From Rhodoferax sp. (GTDB lineage Bacteria; Pseudomonadota; Gammaproteobacteria; Burkholderiales; Burkholderiaceae_C), in assembly GCA_029866205.1 (NCBI GenBank), contig JARWZT010000013.1, forward strand, positions 62,001 through 126,000: 64,000 bases of DNA, read 5' to 3'. This document shows positions 1 to 9,375 of the stretch, piece by piece. The notes under the pieces are model-generated. The model was not told the origin of the DNA, made no database searches, and saw only the letters and a list, made by a program, of their open reading frames with translations. The translations under genes and the position numbers were made by a program. How positions within the stretch are numbered: the first letter of the stretch is position 1; each line of letters opens with the position of its first letter.

Positions 1-985
1 TGGTGCCGGTTTCCAGCACCTGGGCCACACCCGCCAAGCCGTTCATGGCCATCCAAGGGCAGTGGGCGCAGCTTTTACAGGTGGCGCTGTTGCCGGCCGT
101 GGGTGCCTCGATAAAGATTTTGCCGGGGTTCAGGGTGCGCAGTTTGTGCATCATCCCGCTGTCCGTGGCCACGATAAAGGTGATGGCGTCCAGCGTCTGT
201 GCGGCTTTCAAAATGGCCGAGGTAGAGCCCACGGCGTCAGCCAAGGCCACCACGTCGGCCGGCGACTCAGGGTGGACCAGCACCTTGGCGCCCGGGTGTT
301 CAGCTTTGAGGGCCTGCAGCTCAAAGGCCTTGAATTCGTCGTGGACGATACAGGCGCCTTGCCAAAACACCATATCGGCGCCGGTTTCCCGCTGGATATA
401 AGCACCCAAATGCTTGTCGGGCGCCCACAGGATCTTCTGTCCGTCGTCTTTGAGCGCACGCACGATGTCCAGCGCGCAGCTCGAGGTGACAACCCAGTCT
501 GCACGCGCTTTGACGGCCGCGCTGGTGTTGGCGTAGACCACCACCGTACGGTCGGGGTGGGCGTCACAAAAGGCGCTGAACTCACTGATCGGGCAACCCA
601 GGTCCAGGGAGCAGGTGGCGTCCAGATCGGGCATGAGCACGCGTTTTTCCGGGCTCAGAATCTTGGCCGTCTCGCCCATGAACCGCACGCCCGAGACCAC
701 CAGCGTCTGGGCTGCGTGGTCGCGGCCAAAACGCGCCATTTCCAGCGAATCGCTCACCAAGCCGCCGGTAGCTTCGGCCAGATCCTGCAGATCGGGGTGC
801 ACGTAATAGTGCGACACCATAACGGCGTTTTTTTCTTTCAGCAGGCGGGCGATTTTTTCTTTCAGCAGTGCGCGCTCGGACTGCGAGGGCTCCACCGGAA
901 CCCGCGCCCAGGCGTGGCGGGTGGTGCAAGCGGGTTGCTCGTATTCAACGTCGATGACGGTCGAATCCACAGGTGCGATGGCCAT
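1..985 (-). CDS. nadA: Quinolinate synthase NadA (3' end cut by window)
   Basis: NadA condenses iminoaspartate with dihydroxyacetone phosphate to quinolinate in the cytoplasm, the second step of de novo NAD synthesis, using a [4Fe-4S] cluster. From ATG at 985, 328 codons are visible and the frame runs off base 1, so the C-terminus is missing. The segment [12 protein letters not shown] (His59, His63) is the family's substrate-binding region. Cys303, Cys306 and Cys309 form CKSCAHC, the CxxCxxC motif of the E. coli-type enzymes, whose last cysteine ligates the cluster. The ATG overlaps the nadC stop as TGATG, so the two genes form one operon (nadC first) and are probably translationally coupled. 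Confidence 0.96.
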   Translation of the reverse strand, partial: MAIAPVDSTVIDVEYEQPACTTRHAWARVPVEPSQSERALLKEKIARLLKEKNAVMVSHYYVHPDLQDLAEATGGLVSDSLEMARFGRDHAAQTLVVSGVRFMGETAKILSPEKRVLMPDLDATCSLDLGCPISEFSAFCDAHPDRTVVVYANTSAAVKARADWVVTSSCALDIVRALKDDGQKILWAPDKHLGAYIQRETGADMVFWQGACIVHDEFKAFELQALKAEHPGAKVLVHPESPADVVALADAVGSTSAILKAAQTLDAITFIVATDSGMMHKLRTLNPGKIFIEAPTAGNSATCKSCAHCPWMAMNGLAGVAQVLETGT

Positions 986-1854
986 CACAAGTCCTCAAAA
1001 CGCATGGAAAAATCGGTCGCGCGCACGTCTTTGGTGAGCGCTCCAATGGAAATTCGGTCCACGCCGGTGGCAGCGATGTCGCGTACGGTGTCCATATTCA
1101 CGCCACCGGAGACCTCCAAAATCGCCCGCCCGGCGTTCAGCGCCACCGCCTGGCGCATTTGGTCAAAGCTCATGTTGTCGAGCAATACCATGCGGGCGCC
1201 AGCGCTGAGCGCTTCGTCGAGCTGCGCCAGAGTTTCCACCTCGATCTCGATGAACTGGGCTTGGGCGGCCACGGCCTGGGCGCACGCAAGCGCGGCGCGG
1301 ACCCCGCCAGCAGCAGCAATGTGGTTCTCTTTGATCAGCACGGCATCAAACAGTCCGATACGGTGGTTGGTGCCGCCCGCGGCGCGCACCGCGTACTTTT
1401 GCGCCAGACGCAGACCCGGCAGGGTTTTGCGGGTGTCCACAATCACCGCGCGGTTGCCCGGGACCTGGACGATGGCCTGCACAAAGCTGGCCGTGTGGGT
1501 GGCAACGGCGCTGAGCAGCTGCAAAAAGTTCAAAGCGGTGCGTTCGGCCGTCAGTAGGGCTTGGGCCTGACCCTCGACCTGCAAGACCACCTGGTCGCGC
1601 TCGGTGCGTTGGCCTTCCGGTACCCGCCAAGTGAGCGTGGCACTGGGGTCCAGCGCCAGCACCGCAGCGCTGGCCCAGGCGCTGCCACACAAAATAGCCG
1701 ATTCGCGCACCAGCACGCGGGCACGGGCCCGGCGCTGGGGGTCGATCAGGGCGGCGGTCAGGTCGCCTGCGCCCACGTCCTCAGCCAGTGCACGCGCCAC
1801 ATCGGCGCTGGCCAAGGCCGAAATGGCTTGGGGAGAAAAGTCGAAATGCGTCAT
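985..1854 (-). CDS. nadC: Nicotinate-nucleotide pyrophosphorylase, carboxylating (NadC)
   Basis: NadC (quinolinate phosphoribosyltransferase) turns quinolinate and PRPP into nicotinate mononucleotide and CO2, directly after NadA. The 289-residue product has the expected length. It shows [10 protein letters not shown], the family's phosphoribosyl/carboxylate-binding Arg/Lys stretch, then [15 protein letters not shown] and a C-terminal half of TIM-barrel type ending in [22 protein letters not shown] chose ATG at 1854 (MTHFDFSP); the frame stays open for 28 further codons upstream, but that stretch is unlike the family. No strong ribosome site is visible. The gene is divergent from the DUF3460 gene at 1951, with about 96 bases between them for both promoters. 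Confidence 0.97.
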   Translation of the reverse strand: MTHFDFSPQAISALASADVARALAEDVGAGDLTAALIDPQRRARARVLVRESAILCGSAWASAAVLALDPSATLTWRVPEGQRTERDQVVLQVEGQAQALLTAERTALNFLQLLSAVATHTASFVQAIVQVPGNRAVIVDTRKTLPGLRLAQKYAVRAAGGTNHRIGLFDAVLIKENHIAAAGGVRAALACAQAVAAQAQFIEIEVETLAQLDEALSAGARMVLLDNMSFDQMRQAVALNAGRAILEVSGGVNMDTVRDIAATGVDRISIGALTKDVRATDFSMRFEDL

Positions 1855-1923
1855 AGGGCGCGTAGCATAGCGTCCGCTCTGCCACCCGGTCAGGCTTCGG
1901 GTCAAGACCCAGGGCGGACCCGG

Positions 1924-1929
1924 TAAAAT
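1924..1929 (+). promoter_or_regulatory. -10-like box TAAAAT before the DUF3460 gene
   Basis: TAAAAT in the context GGTAAAATCC lies 21 bases before ATG 1951. A weak ribosome site AGGA precedes the ATG. No good -35 box is visible. Identified by pattern only. Confidence 0.4.
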
Positions 1930-1950
1930 CCGTCGCAACCAGGATTAAAT

Positions 1951-2160
1951 ATGTCACTATTTCGCCGCCCCGACTACCACTCTGACGCCACGCAGTTCAT
2001 TGACAAGCTCAAGTCCGCAAAACCCCAGCTGGAGGCGCAGCAACGTGCGGGTCGTGCCCTGCTGTGGGACAAAAATCTGGACCGCACCGAGCAGCAAGAA
2101 TTCAAAAGTGCCAAAGTGGCACAAGGCGCCTACGTCTACCAGACCAAGTCGGACCACTAG
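1951..2160 (+). CDS. DUF3460 family small protein
   Basis: A 69-residue charged, soluble protein with no signal peptide or membrane segment. The pattern YxSDATQFIDKLKSAKPQLE followed by QQRAGRALLWDK matches my memory of DUF3460, a family of unknown function found mainly in Betaproteobacteria beside scpA and panB. It is predicted mainly helical. The final residues (KVAQGAYVYQTKSDH) are less characteristic. It sits upstream of scpA in the same direction with a 140-base gap, so co-transcription is possible but not shown. Function unknown. Confidence 0.85.
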   Translation: MSLFRRPDYHSDATQFIDKLKSAKPQLEAQQRAGRALLWDKNLDRTEQQEFKSAKVAQGAYVYQTKSDH

Positions 2161-2300
2161 GCCTGCTTCCCGTGACACCGGACGCCTTGCCGGACCGTGG
2201 ATTTCGTGTCCAAATTGCCAGAGGGCCGGGCGCCTGCGCGGCCGGTAGGTCGCAATGGCGTTTGCAACGACGTTTGCGGCGGTGTTTGCTTTAGGCGCTT

Positions 2301-3149
2301 TTGACCCAGCATATCCTCCCCCTTGAGGTGGGCGACTCCGAGCTTTCCTCCATGCCGCTGGTGGTAGACCACGTTGCCGTGGCGCGGCTGTACGGGGAGC
2401 CGCTGTTTGCGATGCCGCAGGACCTGTACATCCCACCTGACGCGCTGGAAGTTTTTCTGGAGGCTTTTGAGGGGCCGCTGGACTTTTTGCTCTACCTGAT
2501 CCGCAAGCAGAACTTCAACATTCTTGATATTCCCATGCTCAGCGTGACCAAGCAGTATTTGGTTTACGTAGACCAGATCCGCAAGCGCAACCTGGAGCTG
2601 GCCGCCGAATACCTGCTGATGGCGGCGATGCTCATCGAGATCAAGTCGCGCATGCTGCTGCCGCCCAAAAAAGTGGCGGATGGCGAAGAAGCAGAAGACC
2701 CCCGCGCCGAGCTGGTACGTCGCCTGCTGGAGTACGAGCAAATCAAACTCGGTGCGGCCCGCCTGAACGCCATTCCCCAATTTGGCCGCGACTTTTTGCA
2801 AGCCGCGGTATTTATCGAGCAAAGCCTGCAACCGCGGTTTCCCGAAGTGAGCGTGGTCGACCTGCGCGAAGCCTGGGCCTCCATCCTGCAGCGTGCCCGG
2901 TTGGTGCAGCACCACAAGATCAGCCGCGAGGAACTCTCGGTGCGCGAGCACATGAGCATGGTCCTGAAGAGGCTGCAAGGCCGGCGTTTTGTGGGCTTTG
3001 AGGAGCTGTTCGACCCCGGCAGCAGCATGGGCGTGCTGGTGGTGACTTTTATTGCGTTGCTGGAGCTCGCCAAAGAAACGCTGGTGGAAATCACCCAAGC
3101 GGAAGCTTTTGCCCCCATTTACGTGCGATTGGCGTATACCGCCACGTAA
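2301..3149 (+). CDS. scpA: Segregation and condensation protein A (ScpA)
   Basis: ScpA is the kleisin subunit of the SMC-ScpA-ScpB condensin that organises and segregates the nucleoid. The core begins around residue 45 with VFLEAFEGPLDFLLYLI and RKQNFNILDIPM, the conserved N-terminal helix that contacts the SMC neck. The C-terminal winged-helix part ends in FIALLELAKETLVEITQ. The start is uncertain: TTG 2301 gives 282 residues, GTG 2328 and ATG 2352 are alternatives, and none has a convincing ribosome site. Residues before VVDHVAVARLYGEPLF are poorly conserved in relatives as I remember them. scpB is not next to it here; panB follows. Confidence 0.93.
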   Translation: MTQHILPLEVGDSELSSMPLVVDHVAVARLYGEPLFAMPQDLYIPPDALEVFLEAFEGPLDFLLYLIRKQNFNILDIPMLSVTKQYLVYVDQIRKRNLELAAEYLLMAAMLIEIKSRMLLPPKKVADGEEAEDPRAELVRRLLEYEQIKLGAARLNAIPQFGRDFLQAAVFIEQSLQPRFPEVSVVDLREAWASILQRARLVQHHKISREELSVREHMSMVLKRLQGRRFVGFEELFDPGSSMGVLVVTFIALLELAKETLVEITQAEAFAPIYVRLAYTAT

Positions 3150-3220
3150 AGTGCGGTGCCCGTACCCCATGCGCAAGCCGCGACTGACCTTTGACCGCAC
3201 TGCCCACAAGGAGTTTCCCC

Positions 3221-4126
3221 ATGGCCGCACCCGCAACCCCTGACATCAACGCTGCCGGCCAAATTGGCGGCACACCCTATGGCACCTTGCCACCGGCATC
3301 GCCGATGGCTACGCGCCGTCCCATCAGCCTGCCGCGTCTGCTGGAAATGCACACACGGGGCGAAAAAATCACCATGCTCACCGCCTACGACGCCACCTTT
3401 GCCGCCGTAGCCGACGCGGCTGGCGTCGAATGCATTCTGGTTGGCGACTCGCTGGGCATGGTGTGCCAAGGCTTGCACAGCACCGTCGGCGTCAGCCTCG
3501 AAAACATGCGCTACCACACCGAAAGCGTCGCGCGCGGAATTCGCCGCGCCCAAGGTACCGCGTGGGTCATCGCCGACTTGCCGTTTGGCACCTACCAGGA
3601 GTCCAAGGAACAGGCCTTTCGCAGTGCGGCCGTGCTGATGCAGGCCGGCGCCCACATGATCAAGCTGGAGGGTGGCGGTTGGACCACCGAGGTGGTGCAC
3701 TTTCTGGTGCAGCGCGGCATTCCGGTGTGTGCGCATCTGGGCCTGACGCCGCAAACCGTGCATGCGCTGGGCGGCTACCGGGTCCAAGGCAAGTCAGACG
3801 CCAGTGCCGAACTGCTCACGCAAGAGGCGCATGCGCTGCAAGAGGCGGGTGCCTCCATGCTGGTGCTGGAAATGGTGCCCGCGCAGTTGTCAGCCAGTCT
3901 GACGCAGTCGTTGACGCGCTGCGCCACCATTGGCATTGGTGCGGGCAAAGACACCGCAGGGCAAGTGCTGGTCCTGCACGACATGCTGGGCGTCAACCTG
4001 GGCAAGATGCCCAAATTTGTGCGCAACTTTATGGCAGACTCTGCCTCCATTCGCGGCGCCATGGAGTCCTATGTGGCTGCTGTAAAAGACGGCAGCTTCC
4101 CGGTCAACGCCTTGCACGCCTGGTAG
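3221..4126 (+). CDS. panB: 3-methyl-2-oxobutanoate hydroxymethyltransferase (PanB)
   Basis: PanB transfers a hydroxymethyl group from 5,10-methylenetetrahydrofolate to alpha-ketoisovalerate, giving ketopantoate for pantothenate and CoA synthesis. The protein has 301 residues, longer than the E. coli enzyme (264) because of a variable N-terminus of about 35 residues. The core carries [10 protein letters not shown], the metal-binding [10 protein letters not shown], and [10 protein letters not shown] with the family's acidic residues, and ends in VKDGSFP. ATG 3221 is preceded by AAGGAG at 3208-3213 with seven bases between, which fixes the start. panC follows after 72 bases. Confidence 0.97.
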   Translation: MAAPATPDINAAGQIGGTPYGTLPPASPMATRRPISLPRLLEMHTRGEKITMLTAYDATFAAVADAAGVECILVGDSLGMVCQGLHSTVGVSLENMRYHTESVARGIRRAQGTAWVIADLPFGTYQESKEQAFRSAAVLMQAGAHMIKLEGGGWTTEVVHFLVQRGIPVCAHLGLTPQTVHALGGYRVQGKSDASAELLTQEAHALQEAGASMLVLEMVPAQLSASLTQSLTRCATIGIGAGKDTAGQVLVLHDMLGVNLGKMPKFVRNFMADSASIRGAMESYVAAVKDGSFPVNALHAW

Positions 4127-4152
4127 CCCCCACCGCAATTTGCGCCCTGGCT

Positions 4153-4174
4153 GCCAGCCAAGCTGGCGCCTTTT
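4153..4174 (+). terminator. Weak hairpin with T4 between panB and panC
   Basis: GCCAGC (4153-4158) and GCTGGC (4162-4167) pair around a CAA loop, then GCC and TTTT follow. The short stem and short T-run suggest at most partial termination or 3'-end stabilisation of panB mRNA. Confidence 0.3.
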
Positions 4175-4198
4175 GATTCATTTACTGCTGCGCAATTG

Positions 4199-5023
4199 AT
4201 GCAAATCGTCCACACCCTGCCCGCACTGGCAGACGCACTCAAGCCCTACCGCCACCCGGCCGTGGTGCCCACCATGGGCAATCTGCACGAAGGGCATCTG
4301 GCACTGGTAAGGCAAGCCAAACCGTTGGGCGATGTGACGGTGGCCACCATTTTTGTCAACCGCCTCCAGTTTGGCCCGCAAGACGACTTTGACACCTACC
4401 CGCGAACCTTGGCAGCCGACTGCGCACAGCTGGAGGCTGCGGGTTGCGACCTGGTGTTTGCGCCCACCGAGCAAGAGTTCTACCCCGAGCCACAGGTGTT
4501 TCGCATCACACCGCCGCCAGCACTGACCGATATGTTGGAGGGGCAGTTTCGCCCCGGGTTTTTTGCCGGCGTATGTACTGTGGTGCTCAAGTTGCTGTGC
4601 TGCACGCAAGCCCGCAGTGCCGTTTTTGGCAAAAAAGACTACCAGCAACTGATGGTGATACGCCAAATGGCGCGCCAGTTCACCCTGCCGGTGGACATTG
4701 TGGGGGGAGATACCCGGCGGGCGCCGGACGGACTGGCCCTGTCCTCTCGCAATGGATACCTGAACGCCGCAGAGCGCGCCCAGGCGGCCGAACTGCATGC
4801 CTGCCTGCAATCGGTAGCCCAGGCCGTCCGGGCGGGCAACGCAGACTTTGCCCGCCTAGAGGCACAGGCGATGGACTCGCTGCGCCAACGCGGCTGGCAG
4901 CCTGACTATGTTGCGCTGCGCCGCCAAAGCGATCTGCAATTGCCCCAGGCAGATGACGCGCTGGTGGTGTTGGCTGCGGCACGGTTGGGGAATACGCGCT
5001 TGATTGATAACTTGGAGTTGTAG
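4199..5023 (+). CDS. panC: Pantothenate synthetase (PanC)
   Basis: PanC joins pantoate and beta-alanine at the cost of ATP through a pantoyl-adenylate, the last step of pantothenate synthesis. The 274-residue product carries the nucleotidyltransferase signature [10 protein letters not shown] (HxGH) near residue 25, then FGKKDYQQL and a [12 protein letters not shown] loop that acts as the KMSKS-like ATP-binding site. ATG 4199 is used; a TTG directly before it is a less likely alternative. The gene follows panB in the same direction. A precursor gene for beta-alanine (panD) is not in the window. Confidence 0.97.
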   Translation: MQIVHTLPALADALKPYRHPAVVPTMGNLHEGHLALVRQAKPLGDVTVATIFVNRLQFGPQDDFDTYPRTLAADCAQLEAAGCDLVFAPTEQEFYPEPQVFRITPPPALTDMLEGQFRPGFFAGVCTVVLKLLCCTQARSAVFGKKDYQQLMVIRQMARQFTLPVDIVGGDTRRAPDGLALSSRNGYLNAAERAQAAELHACLQSVAQAVRAGNADFARLEAQAMDSLRQRGWQPDYVALRRQSDLQLPQADDALVVLAAARLGNTRLIDNLEL

Positions 5024-5301
5024 GGCTCTGGGGTTTCTCGACAATCGCCGGGCCATTTCCTCCGACTTTCCCGCGAGCCACCGTTGATTTTCTTGCTTCG
5101 GGCCGGGCACCAAAAGGTACTGCCCGTGGCGGGCGCGCTGCTTCTGAAGCCAGGGAACGGCGCGCAAACGTCGGCGTTTGACTTGTATCAGGTGCGCAAG
5201 GCGGGTTTTCGCGCAGCATGCAGGTGTGGCTTTGGGCGGGCGTGGTGCTTGCGTTTGTCGTTTGAGCCAGGCGTTAGCGACTTTGCCTTGCGGCCCCACT
5301 T
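5024..5301. other. 278-base intergenic region between panC and the exporter operon
   Basis: I see no convincing gene here. The sequence is G+C-rich and contains a short dyad, CAAACG-TCGG-CGTTTG, at 5165-5180. Several chance reading frames cross it on both strands, giving Arg/Pro-rich translations. Its style resembles dispersed intergenic repeats that I associate with Comamonadaceae genomes, but there is no second copy in this window. The promoter of the exporter operon should also lie here; I cannot point to a clear one. Confidence 0.4.
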
Positions 5302-6525
5302 ATGTCCTCCCTGCCCCTGTTTCGGAAAACCCTTTGGTGGATATTCCTGGCTGCCTGCACGGCTTTGGCCGCTTCACTATTGGGCTGGCGCTGGTGGCAC
5401 GGCACCGAGGTAGTCGGCGAACCGGTGCTGCGGCGAGACTTTGTACAAACCGTGGTGGCCAGCGGCCGGGTGGAAAACCCACACCGTATTGACATCGGTG
5501 CGCAGGTGACGAGCACCGTGCTGCGGGTGCCGGTACAAGAAGGCCAGACGGTGCGCACCGGGGACCTGTTGATACAACTGTCAAACGACGAGCTGCGCGC
5601 GGCAGAGCGCCTTGCAGAGATGGGTTTGGCGCAAGCGCAAGCCCGATTGCGCCAACTCCAGGAAGTGCAGGCACCCGTGGCCGAACAGGCACTGCGCCAA
5701 GCGCAGGTGACGGCGGACTTTACCCGTGCCACGCTGCGCCGCAGCGAAGACCTTTTTGCCAAAAACTTTATTGGTACGGCGGCACTTGACGAGGCGCGCA
5801 AGTCTGCCGAACTGGCGCAAGCGCAGCAACGCTCGGCCCAGCAGCAGCTGGCGTCTGCCGGACCACAGGGCAGCGACTTTCCGATTGCGCAGACCGCCGT
5901 GGCGCAGGCCCAAGCCGGAGTGGCCGCCGCGCGGGCGCGCAGCCAATACGCACAGATTCGGGCACCGGTGGACGGCGTGCTGATCAGCCGCAATGTGGAG
6001 GCCGGCGACGTGGTGCAACCGGGCAAGCTGCTGATGACGCTTTCGCCCCTGGGCCGCTCCCAGCTGGTGCTGGCGATTGACGAAAAAAACCTGCACCTGC
6101 TGGCGCTTGGGCAAAAGGCGCTGGTGTCCGCCGACGCCTATCCCCAGACCCACTTTGAGGCCACACTGGTGTTTATCAACCCAGGTGTCAATCCCCAAAC
6201 GGGCGCCGTGGACGTCAAGCTCGACGTGGCCCAGCCACCGGCGTTTTTACGCCAGGACATGACGGCCTCGGTCGACATCGAAGTGGCGCAGCGCAAGGCC
6301 ACCTTGTTGGTGTCGGCGGGTGTGGTGCACGCGCCCGAGAGCACACAACCCTGGGTGCTTCGTGTTGAGGGTACCCGCGCCAGCAAGGTGCCAGTGCAAC
6401 TGGGCGTGCGAAGCGCCGGCTTTTATGAGGTGCTGGGTGGCGTGCAGGAGGGCGAGCTGCTGCTGCCCACCTCCGCGGCCGTCGCGCCGGGTGACCGCGT
6501 GTCGCTCCGCGCACCCTCACACTGA
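5302..6525 (+). CDS. Periplasmic adaptor (HlyD/MacA family) of an ABC exporter
   Basis: This inner-membrane-anchored adaptor links an ABC exporter to an outer-membrane channel. The 407-residue protein has one N-terminal membrane helix (about residues 10-28, WWIFLAACTALAASLLGW) and a biotinyl-lipoyl half-motif (IDIGAQVTSTVLRVPVQEGQTV). A long Ala/Gln-rich helical hairpin of about residues 95-200 follows, then the second lipoyl half (YAQIRAPVDGVLI) and beta-barrel and membrane-proximal domains. Permease and ATPase genes follow at 11 bases and with an overlap. Because ATPase and permease are separate genes, the set is closer to DevBCA than to fused MacAB. The substrate is unknown; no TolC-type gene is nearby. 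Confidence 0.9.
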   Translation: MSSLPLFRKTLWWIFLAACTALAASLLGWRWWHGTEVVGEPVLRRDFVQTVVASGRVENPHRIDIGAQVTSTVLRVPVQEGQTVRTGDLLIQLSNDELRAAERLAEMGLAQAQARLRQLQEVQAPVAEQALRQAQVTADFTRATLRRSEDLFAKNFIGTAALDEARKSAELAQAQQRSAQQQLASAGPQGSDFPIAQTAVAQAQAGVAAARARSQYAQIRAPVDGVLISRNVEAGDVVQPGKLLMTLSPLGRSQLVLAIDEKNLHLLALGQKALVSADAYPQTHFEATLVFINPGVNPQTGAVDVKLDVAQPPAFLRQDMTASVDIEVAQRKATLLVSAGVVHAPESTQPWVLRVEGTRASKVPVQLGVRSAGFYEVLGGVQEGELLLPTSAAVAPGDRVSLRAPSH

Positions 6526-6536
6526 GGACGCGCAGA

Positions 6537-7778
6537 ATGCGGACCACTTGGCTGCCGTTTGAGTGGATCGTGGCCCTGCGCTTTTTGCGAGAGGGGCGGC
6601 TGCAAACCCTGTTTATCGTGAGCGGAATTGCCATTGGCGTGGCGGTGATCGTGTTTATGTCGGCCCTTTTGGCCGGTTTGCAGGGCAACTTTATCCGCCG
6701 CGTGCTGTCGGCGCAGGCGCACATTCAGCTGCTGCTGCCTCAGCAGGTCAGTAGGCCCTTGCGTGGCGCCAAGCCGGGCGGCGGCGAACCCATCGAAGGT
6801 GCCATTGCGCAACCGCCCTTGCAGCAAACCAAGTCCATCGACCAATGGCAGGCCTTGGTGGAGCAAACCCGGCGCATGCCCGAAGTCAAGGTGGTATCGC
6901 CCGTGACCAGCGGACCGGCGCTGGTGCTGCGCGGCAGCGCCACGCGCGCAGTCACCGTGACCGGCATTGAGACCGAAACCTATTTCCGCATCGTCGATTT
7001 CAGCGACAAGCTGCTGCGCGGCAGCTTGCGCCTGGGGGGCACCGACGTGCTGGTGGGCACCGAGCTGGCGCACGACCTGGGCGTCGACGTGGGCGACAAG
7101 CTGCACCTCACCACCGCCCAAGGTGCCAGCAGCGTACTGACGATTGCTGGCGTTTTTGACCTGGGCAACCGGGGGGCCAACCAGCGCATGACCTTCACCA
7201 CCTTGCACACCGCGCAAAACCTGCTCGATTTGCCGGGTGGCGTGACCAGCATTGAAGTGACCGTGCACGACATTTATGCGGCAGAACGTATTGCCCAAAG
7301 TATTGCTGCGGTCGGTGGGGTACAGGCCGACAGCTGGATCAAAAACAGTGCCCAGTTTTTTTCGGCGGTCAGCGCCCAAACCACCGCCAACACGGCCATC
7401 CGATTCTTTGTGGGACTCTCAGTGGCCTTTGGCATTGCCAGCGTACTGGTGGTGTCGGTGGTGCAGCGTTCGAGGGAAATCGGAATTTTGCGAGCCATGG
7501 GCATTTCGCAAGGGCAAATATTGCGTCTTTTTTTGCTGCAAGGCGGGCTCTTGGGAATGGCGGGTTCGGTGCTCGGCTGTGGCATTGGTGCGCTGGGTCT
7601 GGTCGGCTGGCAGCGTCTGGCGCGCAACGCCGACGGCACACCGCTGTTTCCTCTGGCATTTGACGCCAATCTGTTTTACTTGGCGCTGGTGCTGGCCACC
7701 TTGACCGGCTTGCTGGCCGCTTTTGCTCCTGCGTTGCGCGCTGCACGCCTCGACCCGGTGGTGGCGATCCGTGGCTGA
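6537..7778 (+). CDS. ABC transporter permease, FtsX/MacB type
   Basis: This is the membrane subunit of the exporter encoded by 5302-8490. The 413-residue protein has one N-terminal membrane helix (around residues 24-46, [20 protein letters not shown]), a periplasmic MacB-PCD-like domain of about 230 residues, and three C-terminal helices. Between helices 2 and 3 lies [20 protein letters not shown], the cytoplasmic loop typical of FtsX-like permeases. The N-terminal ATPase domain of true MacB is absent; the ATPase is the next gene. The start ATG 6537 lies 11 bases after the adaptor stop. Mechanotransmission-type export is known for the family; the substrate is not evident. Confidence 0.93.
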   Translation: MRTTWLPFEWIVALRFLREGRLQTLFIVSGIAIGVAVIVFMSALLAGLQGNFIRRVLSAQAHIQLLLPQQVSRPLRGAKPGGGEPIEGAIAQPPLQQTKSIDQWQALVEQTRRMPEVKVVSPVTSGPALVLRGSATRAVTVTGIETETYFRIVDFSDKLLRGSLRLGGTDVLVGTELAHDLGVDVGDKLHLTTAQGASSVLTIAGVFDLGNRGANQRMTFTTLHTAQNLLDLPGGVTSIEVTVHDIYAAERIAQSIAAVGGVQADSWIKNSAQFFSAVSAQTTANTAIRFFVGLSVAFGIASVLVVSVVQRSREIGILRAMGISQGQILRLFLLQGGLLGMAGSVLGCGIGALGLVGWQRLARNADGTPLFPLAFDANLFYLALVLATLTGLLAAFAPALRAARLDPVVAIRG

Positions 7779-8490
7779 CGCGCTTTTGGAACCTGCCCTC
7801 GCCGGTGACGACGCCGAGGTCGTGGTGTGCCTGCATGGCGTGCGCAAGGCCTTCAACGTCGGCAAAGCCTTTGAAACCGAGGTCTTGCACGGCATTGACT
7901 TGCGCTTGCAGCGCGGCGACTTTTGTGCCGTGGTGGGTCCTTCAGGCTCGGGCAAAAGCACCTTGCTCAATATCGTGGGGCTGCTCGACCGCCCCACCAC
8001 CGGGTCATTGCAGGTCTGTGGCGAAGAAACCACCACCATGAACGACCGTGCCTTGACACGGTTGCGCGGCCACAAGATCGGCTTTGTATTCCAGTACCAC
8101 CACCTGATTGGTGCCTTTACCGCGCTGGAAAACGTGATGCTGCCCATGCTGGGCGCAGCCGGCTTTCCCAGCGCCGCCATGCGCGCCCATGCCACCACGC
8201 TGATCGAAAGTGTAGGCCTGGGACCTTGGCAAAACAACCTGGCCGGGCATTTGAGTGGGGGTCAACAACAGCGTGTAGCGGTAGCCCGCGCCCTGGCCAT
8301 GAACCCGGCCGTGCTGCTGGCCGATGAGCCCACCGGCAACCTGGACACCAAGAGTGCCAACGGCGTGTTTGAGCTGCTGCGCCAGTTCAACCGCGAGCAG
8401 GGCACAACCGTGCTGTTTGTTACCCACAACGCCGCACTGGCCCAGCGCTGTGACCGGACGATTGAGGTTATTGACGGGCAGGTGGCGTAA
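7771..8490 (+). CDS. ABC transporter ATP-binding protein (MacB/LolD type)
   Basis: This ATPase energises the adjacent FtsX-like permease. It shows Walker [10 protein letters not shown] at residues 56-64, a Q-loop in [19 protein letters not shown], the signature [15 protein letters not shown], Walker [13 protein letters not shown] and the H-loop FVTHN. GTG 7771 is the likely start: it overlaps the permease stop by eight bases, giving 239 residues and implying coupling. An earlier in-frame start at 7723 would lie deep inside the permease gene. The 3' end overlaps the opposite-strand SirB1-like gene by 23 bases. Confidence 0.94.
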   Translation: MADALLEPALAGDDAEVVVCLHGVRKAFNVGKAFETEVLHGIDLRLQRGDFCAVVGPSGSGKSTLLNIVGLLDRPTTGSLQVCGEETTTMNDRALTRLRGHKIGFVFQYHHLIGAFTALENVMLPMLGAAGFPSAAMRAHATTLIESVGLGPWQNNLAGHLSGGQQQRVAVARALAMNPAVLLADEPTGNLDTKSANGVFELLRQFNREQGTTVLFVTHNAALAQRCDRTIEVIDGQVA

Positions 8491-9346
8491 AGCGCGAGGG
8501 TTTGAGCTGCGCTCGCAGCAGCTCCATCTGGCGGTCAATCGCCGGCGCGTCCGGGGCATCGTGGGCGTAGACGCTGTAGCACTCCAGATCAGACAGGGCT
8601 TGGTCGTGGTTGCCCAGCAGTGCGTGGGCCAGACCACGGTCGCGGTACTCGGACCAGCCCTCGGGCAACAGCACCACCAGGCGTTCTTGCACCGCCAACC
8701 ACTGGGCGCCGTAGCGCTGGCTTTTGTAAATTTCTTTCAGGTTGCGCAGCATGCGCACCACCATGTCGCGGCCGGGTGCGGACTGCAGGTACAAGCCCAG
8801 CGGAACATCAAAGTCTTCACCTTTGCCCGCAGATCGGTAGGGCTCCAACATGGTCACCAGGTCTTCGCGGCTGAAGGACTCGCCGGTCATGGGATCCATG
8901 ACGGCCTGCCCCACGGGCAAACCGACCTTGACCAAAAAATGGCCCGGAAAACTGACCCCGGTCGCGTCCAGGCCCATACCCTGGGCCAGCTCCAGCCACA
9001 GCACGGCCAGCGAAATCGGAATCCCGCGACGCGATTGCACCACGTGGTGCAGAAAGCTGTTGTCCGGCGCGTAGTAGTCGTTCAGGTTGCCGCCAAAGCC
9101 CAATTCCTTGAAAAAATACTGGTTGAGCTGCAAGAGCTTGGCCATGGGCGCCGCATCGGCGGCAACGCGCTGGCGCAAACGCTGCTGCCAGATGTCCACT
9201 TGCGACAGCACACCCTGCACATCCAGAACGGGCTGGGAAATTTGCCCGAGGCAAATCGCCGCCTCCAACAGGGGGAAACCGGTATCGCTTCGCACCAGGG
9301 AGGCAAAATATTCCAGCGGATCGGGAGCTTCAAACAACAGGTTCAT
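8468..9346 (-). CDS. SirB1-like transglutaminase-fold/TPR protein
   Basis: A 292-residue soluble protein of the SirB1 family (Transglut_core2 domain), conserved in Proteobacteria but of unclear function. The diagnostic stretch is [20 protein letters not shown] followed by [12 protein letters not shown], resembling a degenerate transglutaminase site in which the Cys is absent. The C-terminal third (residues about 200-280) looks like TPR-type helices ([20 protein letters not shown]). The start is ATG 9346 (MNLLFEAP) or ATG 9352, two codons earlier. The frame stays open far upstream, but into murJ. It lies 29 bases downstream of murJ on the same strand, so the two are probably co-transcribed. 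Confidence 0.88.
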   Translation of the reverse strand: MNLLFEAPDPLEYFASLVRSDTGFPLLEAAICLGQISQPVLDVQGVLSQVDIWQQRLRQRVAADAAPMAKLLQLNQYFFKELGFGGNLNDYYAPDNSFLHHVVQSRRGIPISLAVLWLELAQGMGLDATGVSFPGHFLVKVGLPVGQAVMDPMTGESFSREDLVTMLEPYRSAGKGEDFDVPLGLYLQSAPGRDMVVRMLRNLKEIYKSQRYGAQWLAVQERLVVLLPEGWSEYRDRGLAHALLGNHDQALSDLECYSVYAHDAPDAPAIDRQMELLRAQLKPSRFTPPARQ

Positions 9347-9375
9347 AGGCATGGTGCGCAGCAGATTACGGGAAT

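Noticed and set aside
62-1570. 502-codon plus-strand frame opposite nadA and nadC
   Set aside because: Shadow of two overlapping, well-recognised genes; low-complexity translation without domain signals.
2255-2326. Mini-frame of 23 codons between DUF3460 and scpA
   Set aside because: No ribosome site, unremarkable composition, overlaps the scpA start region; not enough to call a gene.
2157-3236. 359-codon minus-strand frame opposite scpA
   Set aside because: His/Gln/Arg-rich shadow translation; ScpA on the plus strand explains the region.
4680-5299. Arg/Pro-rich minus-strand frames across the end of panC and the gap after it
   Set aside because: Two overlapping frames are equally open, both extend into panC antisense, and neither shows a start signal or domain.
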